A stretch of 64,000 bases of DNA from Azospira sp. I13 (GCF_003112695.1 NZ_BFBP01000007.1:124001-188000); one strand, 5' to 3'; shown: positions 45,018-53,966, numbered from the stretch's first letter. Made by a program: numbers and translations. The notes: generated by a model not told the origin, from the letters alone.

Positions 45018-46235
45018 ATGCAGATCTACATCGTCGGCGGCGCCGTGCGCGACCGCCTGCTGGGCCTGCCGGTACAGGACCGGGACTACGTGGTGGTGGG
45101 GGCCGATCCCCAGACCATGCTGGCCCAGGGCTTCAAGCCCGTGGGCAAGGACTTCCCGGTTTTTCTGCACCCGCAAAGCCATGAGGAATATGCCCTGGCG
45201 CGCACCGAGCGCAAGACCGGGCGGGGTTATGCGGGCTTCGCCTTCCATGCTGCCGCCGACGTCACCCTGGAACAGGACCTGGCCCGGCGCGACCTGACCA
45301 TCAACGCCATCGCCGAAGGCCCCGACGGCCTGCTGGTTGACCCCTATGGCGGTGTGCGCGATATCGAGGCCCGGGTGCTGCGCCATGTGGGCCCGGCCTT
45401 TGTCGAAGACCCGGTGCGCATCCTGCGCCTGGCCCGTTTTGCCGCCCGCTTCACCGACTTCACCGTGGCGCCGGAAACCCTGGCCCTGATGCAGGAAATG
45501 GTGCGCAACGGCGAGGTGGATGCCCTGGTAGCCGAACGGGTCTGGCAGGAGCTAGCCAAGGGCCTGATGGAGGCCCGCCCCTCCCGCATGTTCGCCGTGC
45601 TGCGGCAATGCGGCGCCCTGGCCCGCCTCTTGCCGGAACTGGATCGCCTGCACGGGGTGCCCCAGCGGGCTGATTACCACCCGGAAATCGACACCTTCGA
45701 TCACGTCATGCGCGTCATCGACCTCGCCGCGACCCGCCGGGAGCCTTTGCCGGTGCGCTTCGCCGCCCTGCTGCACGACCTGGGCAAGGGCACCACACCG
45801 GCCGACATCCTGCCCCGCCACATCGGCCACGAGCATCGCAGCGTGGAACTGGGGGAGGCCGTCTGCGCCCGCCTCAAGGTGCCGGTGGAATGCAAGGATC
45901 TGGCGCTACTCACCGCCCGTTACCACGGCGACATCCACAAATGCCTGGAAATGCGCCCGGCTACCCTGGTCAAGCTCCTGGAAAAAACCGATGCCTTCCG
46001 CCGTCCGGAGCGTTTCGAGCAGATGCTGGCCGCCTGCGCCTGCGACTACAACGGCCGCAAGGACTGGGAGGAGCGTCCCTACGCCAGCCCGGCGCGGCTG
46101 CGCACGGCCCTGGCGGCTGCCCGCGGCGTCGATGCGGGGGCCGTGGCCAAGGCAGCCGGTGACCGCAGCCGCATTCCTGAGGCCATCCACCAGGCCCGGG
46201 TGGTGGCGGTGCGGGCGGCCCTGCGGGAAGAGTGA
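45018..46235 (+). CDS. cca: CCA-adding multifunctional tRNA nucleotidyltransferase
   Basis: Adds or repairs the 3' CCA of tRNAs; this class I-like bacterial form also has an HD domain with phosphatase/phosphodiesterase activity. The 405-residue protein has GGAVRDRLLG at 7-16, the catalytic DRDYVVVG near 21 and RRDLTINAIA near 93, and the HD motif LLHDLGKGTTP near 255. The ATG at 45018 lies five bases after the GST stop and matches the family opening MQIYIVGGAVRD. Length and motifs are standard for the Escherichia coli type. Confidence 0.96.
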   Translation: MQIYIVGGAVRDRLLGLPVQDRDYVVVGADPQTMLAQGFKPVGKDFPVFLHPQSHEEYALARTERKTGRGYAGFAFHAAADVTLEQDLARRDLTINAIAEGPDGLLVDPYGGVRDIEARVLRHVGPAFVEDPVRILRLARFAARFTDFTVAPETLALMQEMVRNGEVDALVAERVWQELAKGLMEARPSRMFAVLRQCGALARLLPELDRLHGVPQRADYHPEIDTFDHVMRVIDLAATRREPLPVRFAALLHDLGKGTTPADILPRHIGHEHRSVELGEAVCARLKVPVECKDLALLTARYHGDIHKCLEMRPATLVKLLEKTDAFRRPERFEQMLAACACDYNGRKDWEERPYASPARLRTALAAARGVDAGAVAKAAGDRSRIPEAIHQARVVAVRAALREE

Positions 46236-46238
46236 AGA

Positions 46239-46433
46239 TCAGAGCAGACGGCTAAGCAGGGCCAGGAGTACGGAGAAGACCAGGGTGGAGCCGAAGGGAA
46301 AGAAGTAGTCCCGCCCCCGCCAGCGCCAGGTCACATCCCCCGGCAGGCCCCGCCGCACGCGCCCCGGCTGGCGGGGCAGGAAGAGGCCCAGCAGGATGAC
46401 GCCCAGGGCCAGGGTGAGAAACCATTTCAACAT
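46239..46433 (-). CDS. Small DUF2905-type membrane protein
   Basis: 64-residue protein with a hydrophobic segment at each end (LTLALGVILLGLFLP and STLVFSVLLALLSRLL), joined by LPGDVTWRWRGRDYFFPFGS, the central signature of the DUF2905 family. Function unknown; predicted inner-membrane hairpin. It converges on cca, with only three bases between the stops, and is divergent from the next GST gene. Its length equals the family norm. Confidence 0.88.
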   Translation of the reverse strand: MLKWFLTLALGVILLGLFLPRQPGRVRRGLPGDVTWRWRGRDYFFPFGSTLVFSVLLALLSRLL

Positions 46434-46522
46434 GTGGGGGCCTTAAACTAGGAAGCCGGACCGGCCTCCGGCGGCCCCGATTAGAACACGGCCGCCCCAT
46501 GCCGCCCAACAAGGAAAACGCC

Positions 46523-47140
46523 ATGATCACCCTCTATACCTGGGGCACCCCCAACGGCCAGAAGATTTCTATCATGCTGGAAGAGTGCGGCCTGCCCTAT
46601 GCCGTACGGCCGGTGGATATCACCCGCAACGAACAGTTCGACCCGGACTTTCTGGCCGTCAATCCGAACAACAAGATTCCCGCCATCACCGATAGCGACG
46701 GCCCCGGCGGCCAGGCCATGAACCTCTTCGAATCCGGCGCCATCCTCGTCTATCTGGCGGAAAAGACCGGGCGCTTCCTGCCCACTGCCGGCGCCGAGCG
46801 CTATGCCGCCCTGCAATGGCTGATGTTCCAGATGGGCGGTGTCGGCCCCATTTTTGGCCAGACCCACCATTTCCTGCGTTTCGCCCCGGCCCCGGTGCCC
46901 TACGCCATCGAACGCTACCGCAAGGAAACAGCACGGCTCTACGGCGTCCTCGATGGCCAACTGGGCCGCCAGGAGTACCTGGCCGGCGACTATTCCATCG
47001 CCGACATGGCCACCTACCCCTGGGTCATGCGCCATGAATGGCAGGGCATCGACCTGGCCCAATATCCCCACGTGGCCCGCTGGGCTTCCGCCGTCGGCCA
47101 GCGTCCGGCCGTCATTCGCGGCATGGGGGTGCCCGCCTGA
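46523..47140 (+). CDS. Glutathione S-transferase, Ure2/YfcG-like
   Basis: 205-residue GST of the Nu/YfcG (Ure2p-like) class. It begins MITLYTWGTPNGQKISIMLEE, with the TPNG loop that carries the glutathione-interacting Thr and Asn, then VNPNNKIPAIT and NLFESGAILVYLAEKTG. Nu-class enzymes show disulfide-bond reductase activity with glutathione. I used the ATG at 46523 with its AAGGAAAA site, eight codons inside the longest frame, because family members start at MI-LYT. Its stop overlaps the start of the next hydrolase gene (TGATG), so the two are coupled. Confidence 0.93.
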   Translation: MITLYTWGTPNGQKISIMLEECGLPYAVRPVDITRNEQFDPDFLAVNPNNKIPAITDSDGPGGQAMNLFESGAILVYLAEKTGRFLPTAGAERYAALQWLMFQMGGVGPIFGQTHHFLRFAPAPVPYAIERYRKETARLYGVLDGQLGRQEYLAGDYSIADMATYPWVMRHEWQGIDLAQYPHVARWASAVGQRPAVIRGMGVPA

Positions 47141-47946
47141 TGGATACCCGCGCCCAAGCCCAGTTCATCGAGATCATCAGCCGTTCCCCCACCCTACCCC
47201 GCAAGACCACCCCCCTGCTCTTCGTACACGGCGCTTTTGCCGGCGCCTGGTGCTGGGATGAGCATTTCCTCAGTTTCTTCGCCGAGCATGGCTACGCCGC
47301 CCACGCCGTTTCCCTGCGGGGCCATGGCGGCAGCTGGGGCCACGACAACATCGACTGGTGGAGCATCCAGGACTACGTGGAAGACGTGCGCCGGGCGGTG
47401 GCCGAACTGGAGGTGGCGCCGGTATTGATCGGCCACTCCATGGGGGGCTTCGTGGTGCAGAAGTATCTGGAACAGGCCGCCGTTCCCGCCGCCGTGCTGA
47501 TGTGCTCGGTGCCGCCCCAGGGGCTGCTCGGTTCCTCCCTGCAGATGGCCTTTTCCCGGCCGGACCTGATGGGAGACCTGAACCACCTGCTGGGGGGCGG
47601 CCAGGTGGCCAGCCACATACTTGAACAAGCGTTGTTTGCCCAGGATGTGGAACCGGAGCGGCTGGCCCGCTACTACGCCCACATGCAGAAGGAATCGCAG
47701 CGGGCGGTGTGGGATATGTCCCTCTTCAACCTGCCCCTGCTGCTGCACATGAAGCGCCCCCCCCTGCACATCATCGGTGCCGAAAAAGATGCCCTGGTGC
47801 CGGAAGCCCAGGTGCGCATGACGGCCGGCACCTACGGCCTGACGCCCCACATTTTTCCGGGCATGGGCCACGGCCTGATGCTGGAGCAGGACTGGGAAAA
47901 GGTAGCCCGCCACCTGCTGGCCTGGCTGGATACCCAGGTCAGCTGA
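47140..47946 (+). CDS. Alpha/beta hydrolase fold protein
   Basis: 268-residue hydrolase. The oxyanion motif LLFVHGAFAGAWCW is at 26-39, the nucleophile elbow GHSMGG near residue 106 (Ser), a probable acid in AEKDALVP near 218 and the histidine in GMGHGLML near 246. No signal peptide. The start overlaps the stop of the GST gene (TGATG), so they are co-translated and might act on the same xenobiotic or thioester, though that is speculation. A terminator follows. Substrate unknown. Confidence 0.9.
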   Translation: MDTRAQAQFIEIISRSPTLPRKTTPLLFVHGAFAGAWCWDEHFLSFFAEHGYAAHAVSLRGHGGSWGHDNIDWWSIQDYVEDVRRAVAELEVAPVLIGHSMGGFVVQKYLEQAAVPAAVLMCSVPPQGLLGSSLQMAFSRPDLMGDLNHLLGGGQVASHILEQALFAQDVEPERLARYYAHMQKESQRAVWDMSLFNLPLLLHMKRPPLHIIGAEKDALVPEAQVRMTAGTYGLTPHIFPGMGHGLMLEQDWEKVARHLLAWLDTQVS

Positions 47947-48031
47947 ATACCGCTCCTGGTGCCGGTGTCGGCACCGGAACTACGGGAGGTGCCGGAGGTC
48001 TCGAAATAAAACCGGCAGCAAAGCCAAAAAG

Positions 48032-48060
48032 AAAAATGCCCCGGATAGCCGGGGCATTTT
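48032..48060. terminator. Bidirectional terminator between convergent genes
   Basis: ATGCCCCGG, loop ATAG, CCGGGGCAT with AAAA before and TTTT after. Perfect stem with A and T flanks on both sides, placed between the hydrolase gene and the convergent YjfB-like gene. Confidence 0.92.
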
Positions 48061-48097
48061 CATTGCAACAGTCCATCCGCCTCTCGGGCGGCCAGGA

Positions 48098-48292
48098 TCA
48101 GGCAGAGGTATTCACGTTCTTGCCCAGGTGGTCGGGCAGGTTCACGGCACTCTGGGGCAGGGCCTGAATCAGCTGGGCGGCGCTGGAAGCCTGAGCATCC
48201 AGCGCCTTTTTCAGTACAGCGACCTGGATCTGATTGGCGTTCTGGGATTCGGAAAAACTGGTGGCCAGACTGGCGATGCCATTGACGTCCAT
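48098..48292 (-). CDS. YjfB-like putative motility protein
   Basis: 64-residue protein of the YjfB family. It opens MDVNGIASLATSFSESQN and has NQIQVAVLKKALDAQASSAAQLIQAL (in pieces), the helical core of the family. Such proteins are found near flagellar or chemotaxis genes in many bacteria and are annotated as putative motility proteins without experiment. An AGGAG ribosome site precedes the ATG. There are no flagellar genes in the window, but a PilJ-domain protein lies within 0.5 kb. Confidence 0.82.
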   Translation of the reverse strand: MDVNGIASLATSFSESQNANQIQVAVLKKALDAQASSAAQLIQALPQSAVNLPDHLGKNVNTSA

Positions 48293-48460
48293 GGCGTTCT
48301 CCTTGGTGGGTTATAGCTTCATTCTACGACCAAATGCGCCCCAACTTGAGGCATGCGGAAAAATATCGCCGGGTCACTCAACCCCTTGCCCCGACGGGAC
48401 GTTAAATCCCTCAGGCACCCGGCAAACCCGCCCTGGCGCCCTACGGTGAAGGAGAACGAC

Positions 48461-48658
48461 ATGCTGATCATCATGGATATGGCCTCGGGTCGCCGGGAAG
48501 ACCCCCTCACCGAACGCTACGACGAGGAAGTGCTGCACGCCGGCTGGACCGAGCTGCCCCGCCTGGAGCCCCGCCTCGAAGTGGTGGCAGCGTCGCAGCC
48601 GGAATCACGCATTGATGTGGCAGGCTATCTGGCCACCTTCTACGCCGCCCAGGAATGA
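48461..48658 (+). CDS. Small uncharacterised protein (65 aa)
   Basis: 65-residue protein starting MLIIMDMASGRREDPLTERY after a strong GGTGAAGGAG ribosome site at normal spacing. No signal peptide, membrane segment or known motif is visible; it is acidic and probably cytosolic. I do not recognise a family. The ribosome site and codon pattern support translation. It is divergent from the YjfB-like gene and convergent with the PilJ-domain gene, with a structured gap after it. Confidence 0.65.
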   Translation: MLIIMDMASGRREDPLTERYDEEVLHAGWTELPRLEPRLEVVAASQPESRIDVAGYLATFYAAQE

Positions 48659-48665
48659 AGGCTGT

Positions 48666-48736
48666 GCAGCCTCCCCCGACCGCCGCCAGGGGAGTTCCTG
48701 GTGGCCATGGGTCGGGGCTGCGCCTGCTGAGGCTGC
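48666..48736. repeat. Nested stem-loop in the gap after the 65-aa gene
   Basis: GCAGCCT (48666-48672) pairs with AGGCTGC (48730-48736); inside, CCCCGACC (48674-48681) pairs with GGTCGGGG (48710-48717), and GCCGCCAGG (48682-48690) with CCTGGTGGC (48697-48705) allowing one G-T pair. There is no T run after it, so it is not a standard terminator. Could be a structured RNA or a palindromic repeat. Confidence 0.55.
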
Positions 48737-48762
48737 AGAGGGCCGCTTGAACCCAGTCCAAC

Positions 48763-49626
48763 CTAGTTGCGTCGCGGGCCGCCCGGCGCCGCCGCCACCT
48801 GGGTGCTGCCATAGGCCTGGGCGTACTGGCGGCTGACGTCGTCCAGCACTTCGGCAATCCGTTCGCTGGTGGTGGCCACGTTGCGGGCCAGGCTCTGCTG
48901 GTCGGAGCCGGCACCGCTGCCGCCCCCGGTCAGGGCCTGGTCGAAAAATAGCCATTGGGTCTGGGCCAGTTCCAGGGCTTCCTTCACGGCAGCGGCATTG
49001 CCCCGGGCGGAAGCCAGCTCACCGAGCGCTACCGTAAACTCCCGGCGGGCCTGCTCAGCATCCACCTGGCGGCCCTGGCTGCGGTCTCCGGCCACCCCCA
49101 TCAGGTAGAAGCGGGCCAGGCGCTGGGCCAGCATGTTCTGGCGCAAGGAAAGATCCAGCAGTCGCCCCACGCTGCCCTCGGTCTGCTCCTCGATGAGCAG
49201 GCTGAGCTTGCCGCTGACCAGCATCAGGTCGTCACTCACTGCCAGCACCCGTTGCAGGGCCTGGGGCGAATAGGGGGCCCGCAGGGCCGGGCGCAGTTCG
49301 CTCCACAGCCCCTGGGCCCGGGCCAGGGACGGCGCGGTGCGACCCTGGCGGCCATAGGGCGCCAGCTCGGCAAGGGCCGATTCCAGTTGTTGGGTGGCCT
49401 TTTGTAGCTGGCTACGGGCGCTCTCGGTCTGGATTTGCAGTCCGGCCTGCAGATAGAGCTTGGCCAGGCGCTGGGATTGCAGGCGTAGCTGCCCTGCAGC
49501 CACCAGGTCACTGGCCGCAGCAGCGGCCAGGGCATTGCCACCCCCGAGCAGGGCGGCCATCAGGCCGAGGTAGCGGCAGAGGAAGAAAACGCGGGCGGAA
49601 AAAAAGCCAACAGGGGGCGGATGCAT
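48763..49626 (-). CDS. Exported double P-box protein (PilJ/NarX-type sensor domain alone)
   Basis: 287-residue protein with an N-terminal hydrophobic signal or anchor (about 8-38) and a helical body that matches the type IV pili methyl-accepting N-terminal domain twice. The P-box-like motifs are AAGQLRLQSQRLAKLY near 43-58 and LSLRQNMLAQRLARFY near 159-174. In PilJ and NarX this module is followed by signalling domains; here it stands alone in the periplasm or membrane. It has the same two-module layout as the C-terminal half of the Crp-fusion protein. Ligand, perhaps nitrate or nitrite, is a guess. The last 20 residues are low complexity. Confidence 0.82.
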   Translation of the reverse strand: MHPPPVGFFSARVFFLCRYLGLMAALLGGGNALAAAAASDLVAAGQLRLQSQRLAKLYLQAGLQIQTESARSQLQKATQQLESALAELAPYGRQGRTAPSLARAQGLWSELRPALRAPYSPQALQRVLAVSDDLMLVSGKLSLLIEEQTEGSVGRLLDLSLRQNMLAQRLARFYLMGVAGDRSQGRQVDAEQARREFTVALGELASARGNAAAVKEALELAQTQWLFFDQALTGGGSGAGSDQQSLARNVATTSERIAEVLDDVSRQYAQAYGSTQVAAAPGGPRRN

Positions 49627-49696
49627 GGGGGCGCTCCCAACAACGATGTGGGTCGCCAGTAGACACCCTGCCCATTGCAGGAATGTGAAATAGTTC

Positions 49697-50860
49697 CTAC
49701 AAAGTGTGGCTACGGTCGCCGCGCCGGAAGCCCGGCAGAGGGGAATCGATCCCCTTGCCCAGGGCGATCACCTTGAACAGTTCGCCCATTTCATGGGGCT
49801 GCACCAGCTTCTGCACCATGGCCGCAGCCTTCAGGTAGTCGGGGCTGCCGGCCGGCAGGCGGGCCAGGGCGTCGAGCAGGCCGGCATCCATGAGGAAGGG
49901 CCCCTGGGGCAGGTAGCCCAGCACGTCCAGGCCGGCGGCAAAGGCAGCTTCGGCCACGGCGGTGAAATCCACATGGGCGGTGATGTCGGTAAGGCCCGGC
50001 AGGTGGAAGGGGTCCGGATGGGCATGGTGGCGGTAATGGCACATCAGGGTGCCGCCACCCCGCTGGGGGTGGTAGAACTCCTGCCGCGGGAAGCCGTAAT
50101 CCAGCAGCAGCAGCGCCCCCTGCGCCAGGATGGGTGCCCAGGAGGCGGTCCAGGTCGGTGCCGCCAGGCCGATTTCGCTGATGTAGCCGGCAGGGGAAAT
50201 GGTGCATTCCTCGGCCAAGGCCTCGGCGCGCTGCAACAGTTTGCCGGTAGCAGGGCGCTCCGACCAGGCAAAACGGCCTTCAGCGGCCTGCCAGACCACA
50301 CCGCGCTCGAAAATGCCCGCCTCGCGCCAAGCCACCAGATGCACCGGCATGGCGTCGAGTACCTCGTTGCCCAGCACCAGGCCGGAGAAGCGCTCCGGCA
50401 GGCGATCCAGCCAGACCACCCGGGATGCCAGGTGGGGCACGCGGGCAGCCAGGGTTTCCGCCTGGCGCTGCCGCAGGTCCGGCGAGAGATCGAGGATGGC
50501 GTAGCTTTCCGGCAACTGGCCCAGGGCCTCCAGGGCAGCCAGCAGGTCGGCGGCCAGGCGGCCGGTGCCGGCGCCGGCTTCGATGATGTGGGGCGCGCTT
50601 GCGGCCATGACCTGGGCCGCCAGGGGGGCCAGGGACTGGGCGAAGAGGGGCGACAGTTCGGGGGCTGTGACGAAATCCCCGGCGGCGCCGAATTTGCGGG
50701 CGCCAGCGCTGTAGTAGCCCAGGCCCGGCGCGTAGAGGGCCTGTTCCATGTAGCGGTCGAAACCGATCCAGCCACCCTGGGCCTCAATGTCGGCGACGAT
50801 GGCGGCAATCAGGCGCTGGCTGTGGGCCAGGGCGTCGGGCGTGGGGGCGGGCAGCGACAT
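49697..50860 (-). CDS. SAM-dependent methyltransferase, MidA/NDUFAF7 family
   Basis: 387-residue class I methyltransferase. The SAM-binding motif IIEAGAGTGRLAADLL is near 93-108, preceded by YYSAGARKFGAAGDFVTAPELSPLFAQ (in pieces), the family signature, and followed by LGNEVLDAMPVHLV. The eukaryotic relative NDUFAF7 methylates an arginine of complex I during assembly; bacterial members are conserved but poorly studied. The ATG at 50860 (MSLPAPTP) was preferred over one ten codons upstream. It is divergent from the pteridine reductase gene across about 100 bases. Confidence 0.92.
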   Translation of the reverse strand: MSLPAPTPDALAHSQRLIAAIVADIEAQGGWIGFDRYMEQALYAPGLGYYSAGARKFGAAGDFVTAPELSPLFAQSLAPLAAQVMAASAPHIIEAGAGTGRLAADLLAALEALGQLPESYAILDLSPDLRQRQAETLAARVPHLASRVVWLDRLPERFSGLVLGNEVLDAMPVHLVAWREAGIFERGVVWQAAEGRFAWSERPATGKLLQRAEALAEECTISPAGYISEIGLAAPTWTASWAPILAQGALLLLDYGFPRQEFYHPQRGGGTLMCHYRHHAHPDPFHLPGLTDITAHVDFTAVAEAAFAAGLDVLGYLPQGPFLMDAGLLDALARLPAGSPDYLKAAAMVQKLVQPHEMGELFKVIALGKGIDSPLPGFRRGDRSHTL

Positions 50861-50961
50861 GGGCAGAAATCTGGGGAAAAAGTACGGCAAAAGGTACGCG
50901 GAAAGAGGCCGGATGATGGGCTAATCCGCTAAAATCCGCAAACTTATCAACAGGGTGAACC

Positions 50962-51717
50962 ATGGGCGGGGAAGGCCGACTGCAAGGCAAGGTAATTCTG
51001 GTGACGGGCAGTGCCCGGCGGGTCGGCGCGGCCATCGCCCAGCAACTGCACGAAGCCGGTGCCAGCCTGGCCCTGCACTACCGTTCAGCCACCGCCGAAG
51101 CCGAAGCCCTGGCGGCGGCAATGAATGCCCGACGTCCCGCCTCTGCCCACTGCTTTCAGGCCGACCTGGGGCAGATTGACCGCCTGCCCGAACTGGTAGC
51201 GGCCGTCGTCGCCACCTTCGGCCGCCTCGACGGCCTGGTGAACAACGCCTCCAGCTTCTATCGCACGCCCCTCGGCAGCATCGACAACGCCGCCTGGAAC
51301 GATCTGGTGGGCAGCAATTTCCAGGCGCCCCTCTTCCTTACCCAGGCGGCAGCACCCCATCTTCAGGCCAGCAGCGGCGCCGTGGTGAATATCACCGACA
51401 TCCACGCCGAGCGCCCCCTGGCCGGTTACGCCCTGTACTGCGCCGCCAAGGGCGCCCTGCTGACCCTGACCCGTGCCCTGGCCATCGAGCTGGCGCCCCG
51501 GGTGCGGGTCAATGCGGTGGCCCCGGGCCCCATCCTCTGGCCCGAGGGGGACGATTTCGACCCGGCGGCCCGCCAAGCCATCGTTGCCGACACCCTGCTG
51601 CAACAGGAAGGCCACCCGGAGGACATCGCCCGGGCCGTGCACTTCCTGCTTGCCGACAGCCCCTATATCACCGGCCAGGTGATCAATGTGGATGGCGGCC
51701 GCACCGCCCACCTGTAA
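50962..51717 (+). CDS. Pteridine reductase (short-chain dehydrogenase)
   Basis: 251-residue SDR. The cofactor motif VTGSARRVGAAIA (with the Arg of TGxxRR-xG typical of NADPH-dependent pteridine reductases) is near 14-26, LVNNAS near 93 and the catalytic Tyr in YALYCAAKGALL near 155, followed by VAPGPILWPEG. This matches PTR1/FolM-type enzymes, which reduce dihydromonapterin or dihydrobiopterin. It lies just before ttcA on the same strand (39 bases), an arrangement common in betaproteobacteria. The start ATG follows a weak ribosome site. Confidence 0.9.
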   Translation: MGGEGRLQGKVILVTGSARRVGAAIAQQLHEAGASLALHYRSATAEAEALAAAMNARRPASAHCFQADLGQIDRLPELVAAVVATFGRLDGLVNNASSFYRTPLGSIDNAAWNDLVGSNFQAPLFLTQAAAPHLQASSGAVVNITDIHAERPLAGYALYCAAKGALLTLTRALAIELAPRVRVNAVAPGPILWPEGDDFDPAARQAIVADTLLQQEGHPEDIARAVHFLLADSPYITGQVINVDGGRTAHL

Positions 51718-51756
51718 ATCCGTAATTTTCGACATCCCGCAACAAGGAATCTCCCT

Positions 51757-52653
51757 GTGGAACGCTCCAACACCCTGCAACGCATCGAAAAATGGCTCCT
51801 GCGCGAAACCGGCAAGGCCATCGCCGACTACAACATGATTGAGGAAGGCGACACGGTGCTGGTCTGCGTTTCCGGCGGCAAGGATTCCCACACTCTGTTG
51901 CACCTGCTGCGCATCCTGCAGGCCAAGGCGCCGATCAACTTCCGCCTCATCGCCATGAACCTGGACCAGAAGCAGCCCGGTTTCCCTGCAGAAATCCTGC
52001 CCGCCTATTTCGAGAAGACCGGCGTCGATTTCCGCATCATCGAGGCCGACACCTATTCGGTGGTGAAGGAGAAGATTCCCGAGGGCAAAACCACCTGTTC
52101 CCTCTGCTCCCGCCTGCGCCGCGGCATCATCTACCGCACCGCCAAGGAGCTGGGCGCCAACAAGATCGCCCTCGGCCACCACCGGGACGACATGGTGCAC
52201 ACCCTGTTCCTCAATCTCATCTTCGGCGGCAAGCTGAAGGCCATGCCGCCCAAGCTGGTCACCGACGACGGTGCCCACGTGGTCATCCGCCCGCTGGCCT
52301 ACTGCGCCGAGAGCGACATCGCCCGCTACTCCCGGGGCATGGAATTCCCCATCATCCCGTGCAACCTGTGCGGCTCCCAGGACAACCTGCAGCGCCAGAA
52401 AATCCGCGAAATGATGCAGGAGTGGGACCAGAAATTCCCCGGCCGCACCGAAGCGGTGTTCAGCGCCCTACAAAATGTAGTGCCCTCCCATCTGGCGGAC
52501 ACCCAGCTCTTCGACTTCAAGGGTCTGAAGGCCGGCCTGACGCCCCTGGCCGAGGGCGACACCCTCTTCGATCCGCCCGAACTGCCCCCCATGGTGGCCC
52601 CCCGGGACCCGGCCGCCGACGACTTTCCGCTGCCGGTTGTAGCTGCTACCTGA
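51757..52653 (+). CDS. ttcA: tRNA 2-thiocytidine biosynthesis protein TtcA
   Basis: 298-residue PP-loop ATPase that thiolates cytidine 32 of certain tRNAs using an Fe-S cluster. The PP-loop [10 protein letters not shown] is near 44-53, and the two CxxC motifs are TCSLCSRLR near 112 and PCNLCGSQ near 203. GTG at 51757 is the start: it is preceded by AAGGAAT and aligns with the conserved opening [13 protein letters not shown]. The C-terminal 30 residues are a Pro-rich tail. Length fits the family. Confidence 0.95.
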   Translation: MERSNTLQRIEKWLLRETGKAIADYNMIEEGDTVLVCVSGGKDSHTLLHLLRILQAKAPINFRLIAMNLDQKQPGFPAEILPAYFEKTGVDFRIIEADTYSVVKEKIPEGKTTCSLCSRLRRGIIYRTAKELGANKIALGHHRDDMVHTLFLNLIFGGKLKAMPPKLVTDDGAHVVIRPLAYCAESDIARYSRGMEFPIIPCNLCGSQDNLQRQKIREMMQEWDQKFPGRTEAVFSALQNVVPSHLADTQLFDFKGLKAGLTPLAEGDTLFDPPELPPMVAPRDPAADDFPLPVVAAT

Positions 52654-52757
52654 TGCGTTTGTTATGATGCCCGCCTAGGGAGTATCAACATAAATCAAAT
52701 CAAAATGGTCAAATCAACATTCGTTCCGAGCGTAGTCCGGCTCGAGGAGTTGCAGGC

Positions 52758-53657
52758 ATGAGCGCCACCGAAACCGAGCTGGCGGTACTCTTTGCCGACA
52801 TTTCCGGCAGCACCCGGCTATACGAAAAACTGGGGGATGCAGAAGCGCTCCACGCCGTGGATCGCTGCATCAAGCGTATGGAACGAACCGTGGAGGGCTA
52901 CCAGGGACGCATCATCAAGACCATCGGCGACGAGCTGATGGTGGCCTTCCCCAACGCCGATTCCGCCTTTCAGGCAGCGGTGGACATGCAGCAGCGGGTG
53001 CAGGATTTGCCGCCGGTCTCCGGCGTCAAGCTGGCCATCCGGGTCGGCTTCCACTTCGGCCCCACCCTGGAAGAGAACAACGACCTCTTCGGCGACACGG
53101 TGAATACCGCCGCCCGCATGGCCGGCCTGGCCAAGGCCGGGCAGATCATCTCCAACGCCGGCAGCCTGGCCGACGTTTCCCCCCTGCTCCTGGCCTCCAC
53201 CCGGGATCTGGACCGCCTGCCGGTGAAAGGCAAGGCGGAGGAAATCCAGATCGTCGAAGTGCTGTGGCAGGAGAGCGAAGATCTGACCATGAAGGCCCCC
53301 AGCATCGACCCGACCCAGCCGATTCCCGGCGTGGTGCGGCTGTGCGTGCGCCATCATGGCAAGGCCTACCTGCTGGACGACAAGGCCTCCAGCCTGACCC
53401 TCGGCCGCGGGACGGAAAGCGATGTCATCATCGAAGACCGCAAGGCCTCCCGCAGCCACGCCAAGATCGAGCGCCGCCGCGACAAGTACGTGCTGATCGA
53501 CCAGAGCACCAACGGCACCTTCGTTTCCATCGAAGGCGAGGCCGAAGTCTTCCTGCGGCGGGAGGAAATGGTGCTGCGCCACAAGGGCATCATCGCTTTC
53601 GGCCACTCCTCGGCCAGCAGCAATGACGTGGAGCTGGCGGAGTTCGAATACCTCTGA
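52758..53657 (+). CDS. Class III adenylate/guanylate cyclase with C-terminal FHA domain
   Basis: 299-residue cytosolic protein. The first 170 residues are a class III nucleotide cyclase: LFADISGSTRLYEKLGD with the metal Asp, KTIGDELMVAFP, and FGDTVNTAARMAG as the transition-state region. Residues 190-299 form an FHA domain with LTLGRGTESDVII, ASRSHAKIERR and STNGTFV, which binds phosphothreonine. So it could make cAMP under control of a Ser/Thr kinase. No such kinase is adjacent; the kinase-fold protein at 36.7-37.5 kb is a distant candidate. A terminator follows. Confidence 0.93.
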   Translation: MSATETELAVLFADISGSTRLYEKLGDAEALHAVDRCIKRMERTVEGYQGRIIKTIGDELMVAFPNADSAFQAAVDMQQRVQDLPPVSGVKLAIRVGFHFGPTLEENNDLFGDTVNTAARMAGLAKAGQIISNAGSLADVSPLLLASTRDLDRLPVKGKAEEIQIVEVLWQESEDLTMKAPSIDPTQPIPGVVRLCVRHHGKAYLLDDKASSLTLGRGTESDVIIEDRKASRSHAKIERRRDKYVLIDQSTNGTFVSIEGEAEVFLRREEMVLRHKGIIAFGHSSASSNDVELAEFEYL

Positions 53658-53966
53658 GGTCTCCGGCGCCGTCCCGCTGGCAAGGCCCAGCGCCGATCAA
53701 GGCAAGGCCTCCCAAAAACACCCCGGCAGCCCCGGGGTGTTTTTTTTGCGGCACCAACGCCATGCCGTCAGCCATATCCCCGGAGATGCAATAAGGACGC
53801 CACTCTTCATCATTACCCTGCGGACAGCAAGCAGGGATGCGGCGTTCCCGGCATACCCCCGTCCCTATTGGGTTCTAGGGCAGTCCACGGTGGTCGATGG
53901 CAATCAATGAAGCACCCAGCCTCCCCCCACCGCTCCCGACACGCTCGCGGCAGGCCAAGAACAGGA
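53658..53966. other. 309-base gap with terminator
   Basis: After the terminator at 53714-53748, about 215 bases remain with no coding frame, RNA gene or repeat I could support. It is the convergent gap between the cyclase-FHA and SDR genes. Confidence 0.5.
53714..53748 (+). terminator. Rho-independent terminator after the cyclase-FHA gene
   Basis: AAAAACACCCCGG, loop CAGCC, CCGGGGTGT followed by at least eight T. Strong canonical terminator; the upstream A run allows activity on the other strand too. Confidence 0.94.
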
